Translations under genes and position numbers: made by a program | Shown here: piece by piece, positions 7,111-14,644 of the stretch | Position numbering within the stretch: position 1 is the first letter of the stretch | How the letters are laid out: every line of letters starts with the position of its first letter | Notes under the pieces: model-generated | Told to the model about the DNA's origin: nothing | Database searches by the model: none | The model's input: only the letters and a program-made list of their open reading frames with translations | Origin: Rickettsiales bacterium | GTDB lineage: Bacteria > Pseudomonadota > Alphaproteobacteria > Rickettsiales > UBA1997 | DNA length: 15,460 bases | Assembly: GCA_947496905.1 (NCBI GenBank) | Contig: CANMEW010000021.1 | Coordinates: forward strand, 1 to 15,460 | Direction: 5' to 3'

Positions 7111-7596
7111 ATGACTAGCCTAAAAAGTAACGAAAATAATTTTCCGACCATCATTGTCTGCATCGACACAACAAATGCTTCCGAAGCTGCATTACGTTAC
7201 GCTTGCTACAAGGCGAAAGCAGCAGGGTTTGTGGTGCAAATTCTAGCTGTGATGGAGGCATCTCACAAAAATCTTCTCTTCGGAGCGAAAGCAATTGGCA
7301 GCGAAAAAAGGCAATTGCTGGAGAAACATCTAAAAAAATTGATCAACTCTGTTTGCAAGGAAACCGGAATTACACCGACGGTTTCAATCCGCGAAGGCGA
7401 CATTGTCGCAGAAATTACCAATGAAATTAAAGTCACTCCGGACTGTAAAATGATCATTTTCGGCAAGTCGCACAACTCACTTAGCGACAACATCGTGCTG
7501 CCAAAAATTATTCAAAAAATTGGCAAAAAAATCATCGTTCCCGTAACCGTTGTTCCAGAAAATTTGAGCGAAGAGTTTCTAAAAAAGTTGGCGTAA
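7111..7596 (+). CDS. Universal stress protein (UspA family)
   Basis: A 161-residue cytoplasmic protein with the Usp alpha/beta fold: first strand TIIVCIDTTNASEAALRYACYKAKAAG (about 13-39), a mid-region 'ILAVMEASHKNLLFGAKA', the 'TVSIREGDIVAEITNEI' element and a last strand 'KKIIVPVTVVPE'. Usp proteins help cells survive stress by mechanisms that differ among members. The classical nucleotide-binding signature G-x2-G-x9-G-S/T is not seen: the matching region reads FGKSHNSLSDNIVLPKI, so ATP binding of the MJ0577 type is doubtful. It sits 9 nt after rsmD and 3 nt before murJ, an unusual partner for either. Function beyond the family assignment is unknown. Confidence 0.88.
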   Translation: MTSLKSNENNFPTIIVCIDTTNASEAALRYACYKAKAAGFVVQILAVMEASHKNLLFGAKAIGSEKRQLLEKHLKKLINSVCKETGITPTVSIREGDIVAEITNEIKVTPDCKMIIFGKSHNSLSDNIVLPKIIQKIGKKIIVPVTVVPENLSEEFLKKLA

Positions 7597-7599
7597 GCG

Positions 7600-9159
7600 A
7601 TGTCCATCTTTCGCTCCATCTTCACGATCTCCTTCTACATCTCCATCTCACGAATTTTGGGATTTGTACGCGACGTTTTAATCGCACAATATCTCGGCGT
7701 CAGCATGCTGTCCGATGCATTCTTTGCGGCATTCCGTCTTCCTAATTTTTTCCGCCGCGTTTTTGCCGAAGGCGCCTTCAACTCAGCCTTTGTGCCCATC
7801 TTCATTGAGAAGCTACAAGACAAAAAAACTAATCACGGCAGCTTACTTTTTGTCAGAAATATTTTCTCGCTGCTTTTTTATTCGCTTCTGCTTTTCACCA
7901 TCATCTTCCAAATTTTCATGCCATTTTTCATGAAAATTTTATTTCCCGGATTCTTCTCCGACCCAGAAAAATCAGAGCTTTTGATCAGGCTTTCGCGAAT
8001 CACAATTTTTTATTTAATCTTCATCTCGCTAGTCTCGCTCTGCTCCGGAATTTTGAATTCGATTGGCAAATTTGCGATTCCGGCCTCCGCTCCAATTCTA
8101 CTTAACGGCACACTGATTGCCTCGATTTTTATTTTTGGATCATTCGTCCCAAACTATGCCTACGCGCTTTCTTGGGGGGTTTTTCTTGCTGGAATTTTGC
8201 AATTTTTGTGGCTGTTTATTTTCACGATGAAGTCCGGATTTTTGCTCTACCCAAAGCTTGGCATCACCCCAGAAATAAAAAAATTTTTCCGCAAACTTGC
8301 CCCCGGCATCATCGGCGCCAATGTCATGCAAATTAACCTGCTGATCGATTCCATCTTCGCCAGCATGATTCTTGGCGGCGTCTCCTACCTTTACTACGCT
8401 GACCGCATCAACCAATTGCCGCTAGCGATGATTGGCATCGCGATTGGCATCGCCTTACTCCCCGCACTTTCACGCAAAATAAAATCCGGAGAAAATGCCG
8501 CTGCAATCAAGCTACAAAACATGGCGCTTGAAGCAGGGTTAATCTTGGTAATCCCTGCCACTCTAGCTCTCACCATCCTTGCTCATCCAATCATTTCCTC
8601 ACTTTTTGAACGCGGAAAATTCACCTCTGACGAAAGTTTTTTTGTCGCCAATGCTTTGTTTTTTTACTCACTCGGTCTCCCCTCCTACGTTTTAGTCAAG
8701 GTGATGGAGCCAGCATTTTTCTCGCGCGGCGATACAAAAACCCCAATGAAAATCGCCTTTGTCTGCTTGGTTAACAATGCAGTTCTGAATCTGATTTTTT
8801 TTAATTTCGGATTTGGTTACATCGGAATTGTCTTAGCATCTGTGGCATCAACCTACCTTAATCTCACGCTGCTAATCACCACCTTGAGAAGGAAAAAACA
8901 TTTTCATTTCGAGAAAAATTTCGTCAGAAAATTAATCATGATTTTGATCCCATCACTCTTGATGACGCTTACTCTCCTCTTGATGCGTGAATATTTCCAA
9001 CGCAGCGACTCCATGAATAAAATAGCTGAGCTAACAATCATGATTGCGGTTGGATTGGTGACTTACGGCGTTGCGGCCTATCTCTCTGGTAGTTTGAACA
9101 TCTTACTGCAATCGCATCTCCTGAAAAGAAAAAAGAATGACATCATCCCATCCGCTTAA
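7600..9159 (+). CDS. murJ: Lipid II flippase MurJ
   Basis: A 519-residue polytopic inner-membrane protein (MVF family of the MOP superfamily) that flips lipid-linked peptidoglycan precursor to the periplasm. The signature N-terminus is present: ISRILGFVRDVLIAQYLG, DAFFAAFRLPNFFRRVFAEG and AFNSAFVPIF, containing the conserved arginines. Later blocks also fit, such as 'YYADRINQLPLAMIGIAIGIALLPALSR', 'LFERGKFTSDES' and 'PAFFSRGDTKTPMKIA'. About 14 membrane helices are expected and the length is normal (E. coli 511). It starts 3 nt after the stress-protein gene and overlaps the methyltransferase gene by 23 nt. Its presence implies that the cell makes peptidoglycan. Confidence 0.97.
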   Translation: MSIFRSIFTISFYISISRILGFVRDVLIAQYLGVSMLSDAFFAAFRLPNFFRRVFAEGAFNSAFVPIFIEKLQDKKTNHGSLLFVRNIFSLLFYSLLLFTIIFQIFMPFFMKILFPGFFSDPEKSELLIRLSRITIFYLIFISLVSLCSGILNSIGKFAIPASAPILLNGTLIASIFIFGSFVPNYAYALSWGVFLAGILQFLWLFIFTMKSGFLLYPKLGITPEIKKFFRKLAPGIIGANVMQINLLIDSIFASMILGGVSYLYYADRINQLPLAMIGIAIGIALLPALSRKIKSGENAAAIKLQNMALEAGLILVIPATLALTILAHPIISSLFERGKFTSDESFFVANALFFYSLGLPSYVLVKVMEPAFFSRGDTKTPMKIAFVCLVNNAVLNLIFFNFGFGYIGIVLASVASTYLNLTLLITTLRRKKHFHFEKNFVRKLIMILIPSLLMTLTLLLMREYFQRSDSMNKIAELTIMIAVGLVTYGVAAYLSGSLNILLQSHLLKRKKNDIIPSA

Positions 9160-10492
9160 GATTTTATCCCCCTGCCCTTACTTCCACGCCTGTGGCGGAT
9201 GTGATTTTCTTGATTTGAGCGAGGAATCCTACCGTCACTTAAAAAAGCAGAGCTTAGAAAAATACCTGATAAATCTTGGATTGGAGCCACGTTGGCTCTG
9301 GGTTGGAGTAAATTCTCGCAGAAAAATAAATTTACAAATTAGTGACAAAAATGTGGTTGGTTTTTTCAGCGAAAAATCGAACTCAATCGTAGAAATTGAA
9401 AAATGCCTCACTGCCGAAAAGGAAATTTCGGAACTAATTCTTCCGCTAAAAAACTTCTTCAAAAGCCAAGAACAAAATCTTTTCACTCAAGTCTCAATCA
9501 CCTTATTTGACAGTGGTCCAGACCTCATCTTCAGCTCAAAGAAACCGCTGAATTTTTCCCAGACTCAAAAGCTGACCACCTTCGCAAAAGAGAAAAATTT
9601 TAACATCTCATCTCGCGTAAAAAATGACATCTCTCCAATTTTCTTAGTGAGAAAAAATCAAATTTTTTACCATGATTTCAACCCAGATCCGTCATTAGAA
9701 TTCAAGAAAAATTTTGCTAAGCGTGAGCAGCTGGAGGGGAATTTTGCGAGCCGAACCGTAAGCGTACCTAGGTACGTGCGGAACGCGGAAGTGCAAAATT
9801 CCCTTCCGGATGCCGCGCTTAGTAGAAATTTTGCCGAAGAAAATTTGCATGAAAATGTTCCAGTTTCAAAAATGGCTTCGAAGCCCACAGGATCTGATTC
9901 TGGAGAAAATCAAATTCGATCTAATGACGGATCTGGGTTAAACCCAAAGTTTAAAATTAATTTAGATTCGGACATCTTCATCCAAGCAACAAAATCAGGG
10001 CTTGAAAGCATTACAAAAATAATCAGGGAATTTTTGGAAAAAGAAAACTGGGTGAAAAATGTAGCCGACATTTACTCCGGATTCGGCGCCTACAGTTTCG
10101 CAATCCAAGATTTAGTAAAATCGGTTTCCGCCTTCGAGGGTGATGAAAAAATGGTCACCTCACTCAATAAAAACGCCGCTGCAAATAATTTTGGAAATAA
10201 AATCAAAGCTGAAACCCGCGACGTTTTTTCTGATCCGCTACGCGCAAAAGAACTGAATAAATTTGATTTAGTGATTGTTAATCCACCCAGAAATGGAGCA
10301 TCTCCACAGATTTCAGAAATTTCTAAATCTTCCCTAAAAAATCTGATTTACGTCTCCTGCAATCCAGAAAGCTTTGCTCGTGATTCTAAAATTTTAACTG
10401 ACAACGGATTCAAAATTACCAACCTCACCGCACTCGATCAGTTCTACTCCACCAAACATTTGGAGCTCATCGCAATTTTTCAGAAAAATTAG
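9137..10492 (+). CDS. TrmA-family 23S rRNA (uracil-5-)-methyltransferase carrying an in-frame palindromic insert
   Basis: A 451-residue SAM-dependent RNA m5U methyltransferase of the RlmC/RlmD (RumB/RumA) family. Cysteines 13, 19 and 22 (CPYFHACGGC, CX5CX2C) plus Cys90 fit the [4Fe-4S] cluster. There is no N-terminal TRAM domain, as in RlmC. The catalytic half has IFIQATKSG, VADIYSGFGAYSFA (SAM motif), VNPPRNGA (382-389) and the nucleophile cysteine 408 in YVSCNPESFARD. The NPPR form resembles RlmC rather than the DPPR/DPAR of others. Residues 182-268 are unrelated to the family and are encoded by a 261-bp palindromic element; without them the protein would be 364 residues, a normal RlmC-like length. 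The reading frame stays open through the insert, so it is probably expressed. Which uracil it targets (747 or 1939) is not resolved. It overlaps murJ by 23 nt. Confidence 0.9.
   Translation: MTSSHPLKILSPCPYFHACGGCDFLDLSEESYRHLKKQSLEKYLINLGLEPRWLWVGVNSRRKINLQISDKNVVGFFSEKSNSIVEIEKCLTAEKEISELILPLKNFFKSQEQNLFTQVSITLFDSGPDLIFSSKKPLNFSQTQKLTTFAKEKNFNISSRVKNDISPIFLVRKNQIFYHDFNPDPSLEFKKNFAKREQLEGNFASRTVSVPRYVRNAEVQNSLPDAALSRNFAEENLHENVPVSKMASKPTGSDSGENQIRSNDGSGLNPKFKINLDSDIFIQATKSGLESITKIIREFLEKENWVKNVADIYSGFGAYSFAIQDLVKSVSAFEGDEKMVTSLNKNAAANNFGNKIKAETRDVFSDPLRAKELNKFDLVIVNPPRNGASPQISEISKSSLKNLIYVSCNPESFARDSKILTDNGFKITNLTALDQFYSTKHLELIAIFQKN
9680..9940 (+). repeat. 261-bp palindromic element inserted in frame in the methyltransferase gene
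   Basis: Perfect 20-bp inverted repeats (9680-9699 and 9920-9939) bound the segment. The hexamer AACCCA occurs at 9680-9685 and again at 9941-9946, as an insertion-site duplication would leave. Both copies begin on a codon boundary, so the segment is exactly 87 codons and its removal joins FYHDF directly to NPKFKINLDSDIF. Inside are nested inverted repeats: AAAATTT/AAATTTT (about 9709-9715 with 9826-9832), CTAAGCG/CGCTTAG (9717-9723 with 9816-9822) and a 17-bp stem (9731-9747 with 9793-9809). It encodes no transposase and looks like a passive palindromic element, similar in behaviour to Rickettsia palindromic elements. Confidence 0.85.
9717..9822 (+). repeat. Inner palindromic core of the in-frame element
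   Basis: Arms at 9717-9723 and 9816-9822 enclose a 17-bp stem with two G-U pairs (9731-9747 with 9793-9809) and a central perfect 14-bp palindrome CGTACCTAGGTACG (9763-9776). Order of words: AATTTTGCGAGC, then GCGTAC, then GTACGTGC, then GCAAAATT. The same order appears at 10656-10709, so this core looks like a dispersed unit of its own, possibly nested in the outer element. Confidence 0.75.
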
Positions 10493-10542
10493 AGCCTGCT
10501 TTCAAACTTCTCACTTTGGGAACCTCTGATTTCCGGCTCTAT

Positions 10543-10753
10543 GGCACCTCTAAAAATTAGATTTTTTCGAGGAGTTTGAAGTGACGGCGAAGCCGGAAAA
10601 ATGCATCGCATTTTTAACTGAAAACGGGAATGAGCGAAGCGAATCCCTAGGAAGAAAATTTGTGAGCAGGAAAGCGTACTCTGATGTACGTGCTGTGCTA
10701 CGCAAATTTATCTGACGATAAAATTGCCGGAAAAAGCAATTTTTAGAGGTGCC
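10543..10753. repeat. Intergenic palindromic element with 16-bp inverted ends
   Basis: It fills most of the 263-bp gap between the convergent methyltransferase and ruvC genes. Perfect 16-bp inverted repeats lie at 10543-10558 and 10738-10753 (GGCACCTCTAAAAATT and its complement). Inside are small hairpins (10597-10604 with 10608-10615; AAATTGC/GCAATTT at 10721-10727 and 10736-10742) and the core palindrome at 10656-10709. The right end stops 2 nt before the ruvC stop codon. Just outside the left end, TTCAAACT (10501-10508) and TTCCGGCT (10531-10538) have complements inside the element (10573-10580 and 10591-10598), so the true borders may be wider. No protein is encoded. It may also serve as the transcription end for both genes. 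Confidence 0.75.
10656..10709. repeat. Second copy of the GCGTAC/GTACGTGC palindromic core
   Basis: AAATTTG (10656-10662) pairs with CAAATTT (10703-10709), AGCA (10665-10668) with TGCT (10696-10699) and CGTAC (10675-10679) with GTACG (10686-10690) around a 6-nt loop. Word order matches the core inside the methyltransferase gene at 9740-9800, though the sequences have diverged. This links the two elements as members of one family. Confidence 0.6.
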
Positions 10754-10755
10754 CT

Positions 10756-11247
10756 CTAGACACGAATCAACTGCTGGTAATAATTGGAATTATTGTTGTG
10801 GCAAATGGCTACCGCCAAGGCATCGGCTTCATCTTCGGTTTTGAACGTCGCTTTCGGAAGTAAGATTTTAATCATCATCTGCACCTGCTCCTTCTCTGCT
10901 CGTCCCACTCCAACAACGGCTTTTTTCACTGCCGTTGTAGAATATTCTGCAACTTTCAAGCCGCACAGACTTAGACTTAAAATTAGCGCGCCGCGAGCAT
11001 GGCCAAGCTTCAGCGATGATGCCGGATTTTTATTTACAAAAGTTTCTTCGATTGCTGCCTCGTCGGGCTGGTAGGTTTTGATGATTTCAATGAGGGATGT
11101 GTGGAAGTGATGCAGCCTGATGGAGAGGGGATCTGAGGGGTTGGAGTAGATCGTTTCTGACGCTACAAAAAAGATGGAATTATTTTTTACCTCAATGATT
11201 CCAACTCCAGTTTTTGTCAGACCCGGATCTACTCCAATTATTTTCAT
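10756..11247 (-). CDS. ruvC: Crossover junction endodeoxyribonuclease RuvC
   Basis: A 163-residue Holliday-junction resolvase that works with RuvAB in recombination. Catalytic acidic residues are in place: D7 in IIGVDPGL, E67 in AIEETFVNKNP (65-75), and D139 and D142 in TEDEADALAVAICH (137-150). The 'SSLKLGHARGA' and 'YSTTAVKKAVVGVGRAEKEQVQMMI' blocks are typical. Length is slightly under the common 170-175 but complete. It follows ssb by 10 nt on the same strand, giving an ssb-ruvC repair operon; ruvA and ruvB are not in the window. A palindromic element begins right after its stop codon. Confidence 0.97.
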   Translation of the reverse strand: MKIIGVDPGLTKTGVGIIEVKNNSIFFVASETIYSNPSDPLSIRLHHFHTSLIEIIKTYQPDEAAIEETFVNKNPASSLKLGHARGALILSLSLCGLKVAEYSTTAVKKAVVGVGRAEKEQVQMMIKILLPKATFKTEDEADALAVAICHNNNSNYYQQLIRV

Positions 11248-11257
11248 CTAAAAATTT

Positions 11258-11707
11258 CTAGAAGGGAATTTCGTCGTCTGTTTCTTCGACAGAGATGTCG
11301 TTATTTCTTGGTTTGCTGCTTGATTGATTTGACGAGTAAGAGTCGCCAGATGAGGCGCGATCTCTGGAATCAAGAATTTGCAAAGTGGAGTTAAAATTTT
11401 GCAGAACAACCTCAGTGGTGTATTTTTCTACACCGTCCTTGTCCGTCCATTTTCTGGTTTGGAGAGATCCTTCAACGTAAAGTTTAGCTCCTTTTTTGAC
11501 GTAGCTTTTAACGATCCCGACAAGACCTTGAGAAAAAACAACAATGCGATGCCACTCGGTTTTTTCTTTTTTTTCACCAGTGCTTTTGTCTTTCCAGCTC
11601 TCGGAAGTTGCGATGGAAAAACTGGCAATTTCACGACCATCTTGGGTCGATCTGATTTCTGGATCTTGGCCAACATTGCCAACTAGGATTACTTTATTGA
11701 TGGACAT
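11258..11707 (-). CDS. ssb: Single-stranded DNA-binding protein
   Basis: A 149-residue SSB that coats single-stranded DNA in replication and recruits repair proteins. The OB fold begins MSINKVILVGNVGQDPEIRST and continues with ASFSIATSESWKDK, KTEWHRIVVF and KKGAKLYVEGSLQTRKWTDKDG, all standard. A Ser/Asn-rich linker leads to the acidic tail ETDDEIPF, the docking site for partner proteins such as RecJ in other bacteria. I chose the ATG at 11707; the open frame runs 34 codons further upstream, but those residues do not resemble SSB. It lies 10 nt upstream of ruvC. A candidate promoter lies about 120 nt upstream. Confidence 0.97.
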   Translation of the reverse strand: MSINKVILVGNVGQDPEIRSTQDGREIASFSIATSESWKDKSTGEKKEKTEWHRIVVFSQGLVGIVKSYVKKGAKLYVEGSLQTRKWTDKDGVEKYTTEVVLQNFNSTLQILDSRDRASSGDSYSSNQSSSKPRNNDISVEETDDEIPF

Positions 11708-11826
11708 GCGATGTGATGATTTTGATTTTTGAGGAGGAAAAGGCGGGATGGCGAAGAGAAGATGAGTCTCTCGAGAGAACTTCAGACCAAAAACTAGGAA
11801 GCACCTCAAGAAGACTCAAGATCTAA

Positions 11827-11854
11827 ATTTTACTAAGAATTAGTTTGCTTGCAA
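11827..11854 (-). promoter_or_regulatory. Candidate promoter for ssb-ruvC
   Basis: On the minus strand TTGCAA (11849-11854) is followed after 16 bp by TAAAAT (11827-11832), a 4/6 and 5/6 match to the sigma-70 boxes. It lies in the 223-bp divergent gap between ssb and the cyclophilin gene. I saw no LexA-type operator there. The match is by eye only. Confidence 0.35.
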
Positions 11855-11930
11855 AAATATTAACCCCACCTAAAAACCGCGCCCCTTCTGTATCCACGCC
11901 TTCTCACCATTTCAAAAATCACGCACAATC

Positions 11931-12503
11931 ATGAAAAAAATTTTCACCTTCTTAGCTCTCTCAACTTTAATTTTTTCTTTTATGAATCAGGCCGCAAAAG
12001 CGCAAAATTCTGACACAGCAAATCTCGAAAATACTCTTTACATCGACCTAAAATACGGCCGTGTTGTAATTGAACTTTTGCCAAAAATTGCTCCTGCTCA
12101 CGTTGAGCGAATCAAAACTTTAGCACGTCAAAAATTTTACGACGGCGTCGTTTTTCACCGCGTAATTGAAGGTTTCATGGCGCAAACTGGCGACCCTACC
12201 GGGACTGGAATGGGCGGCAGTAAATTGCCCGATTTAAAAGCAGAATTTTCTGACGAGCCACACATTCGTGGCGCAGTTTCAATGGCTCGCGCCTCAGCTC
12301 CAAATAGCGGCAACAGTCAGTTTTTCATCGTCACCAAAGATTCCAGATTTTTAGACAATCAATACACCGTCTGGGGACGCGTAATCAAAGGCATGGAATT
12401 TGTCGACCAAATTAAAAAAGGTGAAAAAGGTAGTGGGAAGGTTTCTAACCCTGACGTGATGATGAAAGTCCGCGTTGCCATTGATGCCGAAAGAATCAAG
12501 TAA
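11931..12503 (+). CDS. Secreted cyclophilin-type peptidyl-prolyl cis-trans isomerase
   Basis: A 190-residue periplasmic prolyl isomerase assisting protein folding. Residues 1-24 form a signal peptide with cleavage likely after AKA. The cyclophilin domain (about 36-188) shows the active-site residues: F75, H76 and R77 in VFHRVIEGFMAQTGDPTGTG (74-93), Q85, SMARASAPNSGNSQFFI (117-133) with its QFFI core, LDNQYTVWGRV (141-151) with W148. The acidic stretch DLKAEFSDEPHIRG is common in bacterial forms. It is the first gene of a plus-strand run; the HIT gene begins 4 nt after its stop. Confidence 0.95.
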   Translation: MKKIFTFLALSTLIFSFMNQAAKAQNSDTANLENTLYIDLKYGRVVIELLPKIAPAHVERIKTLARQKFYDGVVFHRVIEGFMAQTGDPTGTGMGGSKLPDLKAEFSDEPHIRGAVSMARASAPNSGNSQFFIVTKDSRFLDNQYTVWGRVIKGMEFVDQIKKGEKGSGKVSNPDVMMKVRVAIDAERIK

Positions 12504-12507
12504 CTTC

Positions 12508-12864
12508 ATGATTTACGATCAAAACAACGTCTTTGCTAAAATTATTCGCGGAGAACTTCCTTCAACAAAAGTCTACGAGGATGAAAAAATTTTAGCATTT
12601 GACGACCTCTACAAAGACGCGCCAATTCATGTTTTAGTCATTCCAAAAGGTGAATATTTAAATTTTTCTGACTTCGTCTCCAAGGCGAAGCCAGAAGAAG
12701 TTTCTTATTTTTTTAAAAAAATCGCCGAAATCGCCAAGCTCTTGGGAGTTGACGAATCTGGCTTCCGTCTAATTTCAAACATTAGTGCTGACGCATCGCA
12801 AGCCATCCCTCATTTTCATGTACACATCTTAGCGGGGAAAAAAATGCAACAACATCTCGCGTAA
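12508..12864 (+). CDS. HIT-family (histidine triad) nucleotide-binding protein
   Basis: A 118-residue HINT-like purine nucleotide hydrolase/transferase. The N-terminal NVFAKIIRGELPSTKVYEDEKILAFDD (7-33) and APIHVLVIPK (38-47) are typical, and the triad is PHFHVHI (H102, H104, H106), preceded by Q98. Bacterial HINT enzymes hydrolyse adenosine phosphoramidates. I chose the ATG at 12508 (4 nt after the preceding stop) because the upstream in-frame ATG lies inside the cyclophilin gene and adds 11 residues foreign to the family. carB starts 15 nt downstream. Confidence 0.94.
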   Translation: MIYDQNNVFAKIIRGELPSTKVYEDEKILAFDDLYKDAPIHVLVIPKGEYLNFSDFVSKAKPEEVSYFFKKIAEIAKLLGVDESGFRLISNISADASQAIPHFHVHILAGKKMQQHLA

Positions 12865-12879
12865 AAACCATTCCCAAAA

Positions 12880-14532
12880 ATGCCAAAAAGAACTGACTTA
12901 AAATCCATCCTCATCATCGGAGCTGGACCAATCGTGATTGGACAGGCTTGCGAGTTTGACTATTCCGGAACGCAAGCCTGCAAAGCTTTGCGCGAAGAAG
13001 GCTACCGCGTGATTCTGATCAACTCTAATCCGGCGACGATCATGACCGATCCAAATGTTGCGGACAGAACTTACATCGAACCGATCAATGCCGAAATCGT
13101 TGAGGAAATAATCAAAAAAGAAAAACCTGATGCGATTTTGCCAACTGTTGGTGGACAGACCGCCCTTAACTGCGCAATCGACTTAGCTAAAAAAGGTATT
13201 TTAAAAAAATACGGCGTGGAGTTAATCGGCGCTTCGATTGAAGCCATTAACAAAGCTGAGGATCGCTCTCTGTTTCAAAAGGCGATGGAAAAAATTGGCT
13301 TAGAAACACCAAAAAACGCCATTGTTCGCAACATGGATGAGGCAGTCGAAACGCTTAAAAAAGTTGGCTTGCCGGCGATTATTCGTCCATCATTTACCAT
13401 GGGCGGAGCTGGTGGTGGCGTGGCTTACACTGAAGAAGAATACAGGCAAATCGTTGCTTACGGTCTAACAATTTCGCCAACAAATGAAGTGTTAATCGAT
13501 GAGTCAATCATTGGTTGGAAAGAGTTCGAAATGGAGGTCGTGCGCGACAAAAATGACAATGCGATCATCATCTGCTCCATTGAGAATGTCGACCCAATGG
13601 GCGTTCACACCGGTGATTCAATCACGGTAGCTCCGGCATTAACCTTAACCGACAAGGAATATCAGCGCATGCGCAATGCCTCCCTTGCTGTACTGCGCGA
13701 GATTGGCGTTGAAACCGGAGGCTCAAACGTGCAATTCGCGGTTAATCCTGCAGATGGTCGCATGACCATCATCGAAATGAATCCGCGCGTTTCACGCTCT
13801 TCAGCTTTAGCCTCAAAGGCCACAGGATTCCCAATTGCAAAAGTCGCAGCAAAGTTAGCGGTTGGTTTCACTCTCGATGAAATTAAAAACGACATCACTG
13901 GCGGCGCTACTCCGGCATCATTTGAGCCAACCATCGACTACGTAATCACCAAAATCCCAAAATTTACTTTCGAAAAATTTAAGGGCAGCGACAACATTCT
14001 CTCCAGTTCAATGAAATCAGTTGGTGAAGTGATGGGGATTGGACGCTCTTTCATTGAAAGCTTTCAAAAAGCGCTACGTTCTTTGGAAGGAAATTTAAGT
14101 GGTTTAGATGAGGTTTTTATTGCTTCGGACGACCAAGAGATGCGCGTAAAAATCATCAAAGAAAAATTAAAAATCGCCACTCCAGGCAGGATACTCCTGA
14201 TTGCGCAAGCGATGCGTGAGGGAATTTCTAGCGAAGAGATCAATCAGATTTGTAGCTACGACCCGTGGTTTCTTGAGCAAATCAGCAACATAATTGCCGT
14301 TGAGGCGAAAATTAGGAAAGAAGGTTTGCCAAAAAATCGTGAGGACTTTTTGCAATTGAAGCGCATGGGCTTTTCCGACAAGCGACTGTCAAAACTGGTG
14401 GGCTCCACTGAAAAAGATGTGCGCGAATTAAGGCGCGAACTTAATCTCCACCCCTCCTACAAACGCGTAGATTCTTGCGCAGCAGAATTCGATTCTGTCA
14501 CCTCCTACATGTATTCAAGTTACGAAGAATAA
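12880..14532 (+). CDS. carB: Carbamoyl-phosphate synthase large subunit, N-terminal half only
   Basis: Encodes 550 residues of CarB, which makes carbamoyl phosphate for pyrimidines and arginine. Full-length CarB is about 1,070 residues in two homologous halves. Present here are the first ATP-grasp unit (carboxyphosphate synthesis) with [35 protein letters not shown] and [20 protein letters not shown], and the oligomerization domain ending ...[25 protein letters not shown]. The TAA stop falls exactly at the domain boundary (near 553 in E. coli); no second half follows in any frame. All motifs are intact, so this is either a true split carB, as I recall for Aquifex and methanogens, or a gene cut by rearrangement. 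carA is not in the window. Confidence 0.94.
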   Translation: MPKRTDLKSILIIGAGPIVIGQACEFDYSGTQACKALREEGYRVILINSNPATIMTDPNVADRTYIEPINAEIVEEIIKKEKPDAILPTVGGQTALNCAIDLAKKGILKKYGVELIGASIEAINKAEDRSLFQKAMEKIGLETPKNAIVRNMDEAVETLKKVGLPAIIRPSFTMGGAGGGVAYTEEEYRQIVAYGLTISPTNEVLIDESIIGWKEFEMEVVRDKNDNAIIICSIENVDPMGVHTGDSITVAPALTLTDKEYQRMRNASLAVLREIGVETGGSNVQFAVNPADGRMTIIEMNPRVSRSSALASKATGFPIAKVAAKLAVGFTLDEIKNDITGGATPASFEPTIDYVITKIPKFTFEKFKGSDNILSSSMKSVGEVMGIGRSFIESFQKALRSLEGNLSGLDEVFIASDDQEMRVKIIKEKLKIATPGRILLIAQAMREGISSEEINQICSYDPWFLEQISNIIAVEAKIRKEGLPKNREDFLQLKRMGFSDKRLSKLVGSTEKDVRELRRELNLHPSYKRVDSCAAEFDSVTSYMYSSYEE

Positions 14533-14644
14533 GCTACGCGACCAGAGCTTGTCTTAAAATTTTTTGCCTCACCAAATTAAAAATCTGGATCCAATGAGGA
14601 CAAGGCTCCGTAAAAAAATTTTCTCCTAGCCTAACGATTTTTAC

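Noticed and set aside
9680..9940. Insertion sequence with transposase
   Set aside because: The inverted-repeat-bounded segment is only 261 bp and its sole open frame is the host gene's; no transposase motifs exist, so it is called a palindromic element instead.
10493..10755. Possible CRISPR or tandem repeat array in the convergent gap
   Set aside because: The repeats are inverted and nested, not direct and evenly spaced, and no spacer pattern is present.
11708..11809. 34-codon upstream extension of ssb
   Set aside because: The extra residues are not SSB-like, while MSINKVILVGNVG at 11707 is the standard SSB N-terminus.
14545..14610. Intrinsic terminator for carB from the GAGC(C)TTGTC inverted repeat
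   Set aside because: The loop is about 45 nt and the downstream run on the plus strand is A-rich rather than T-rich.
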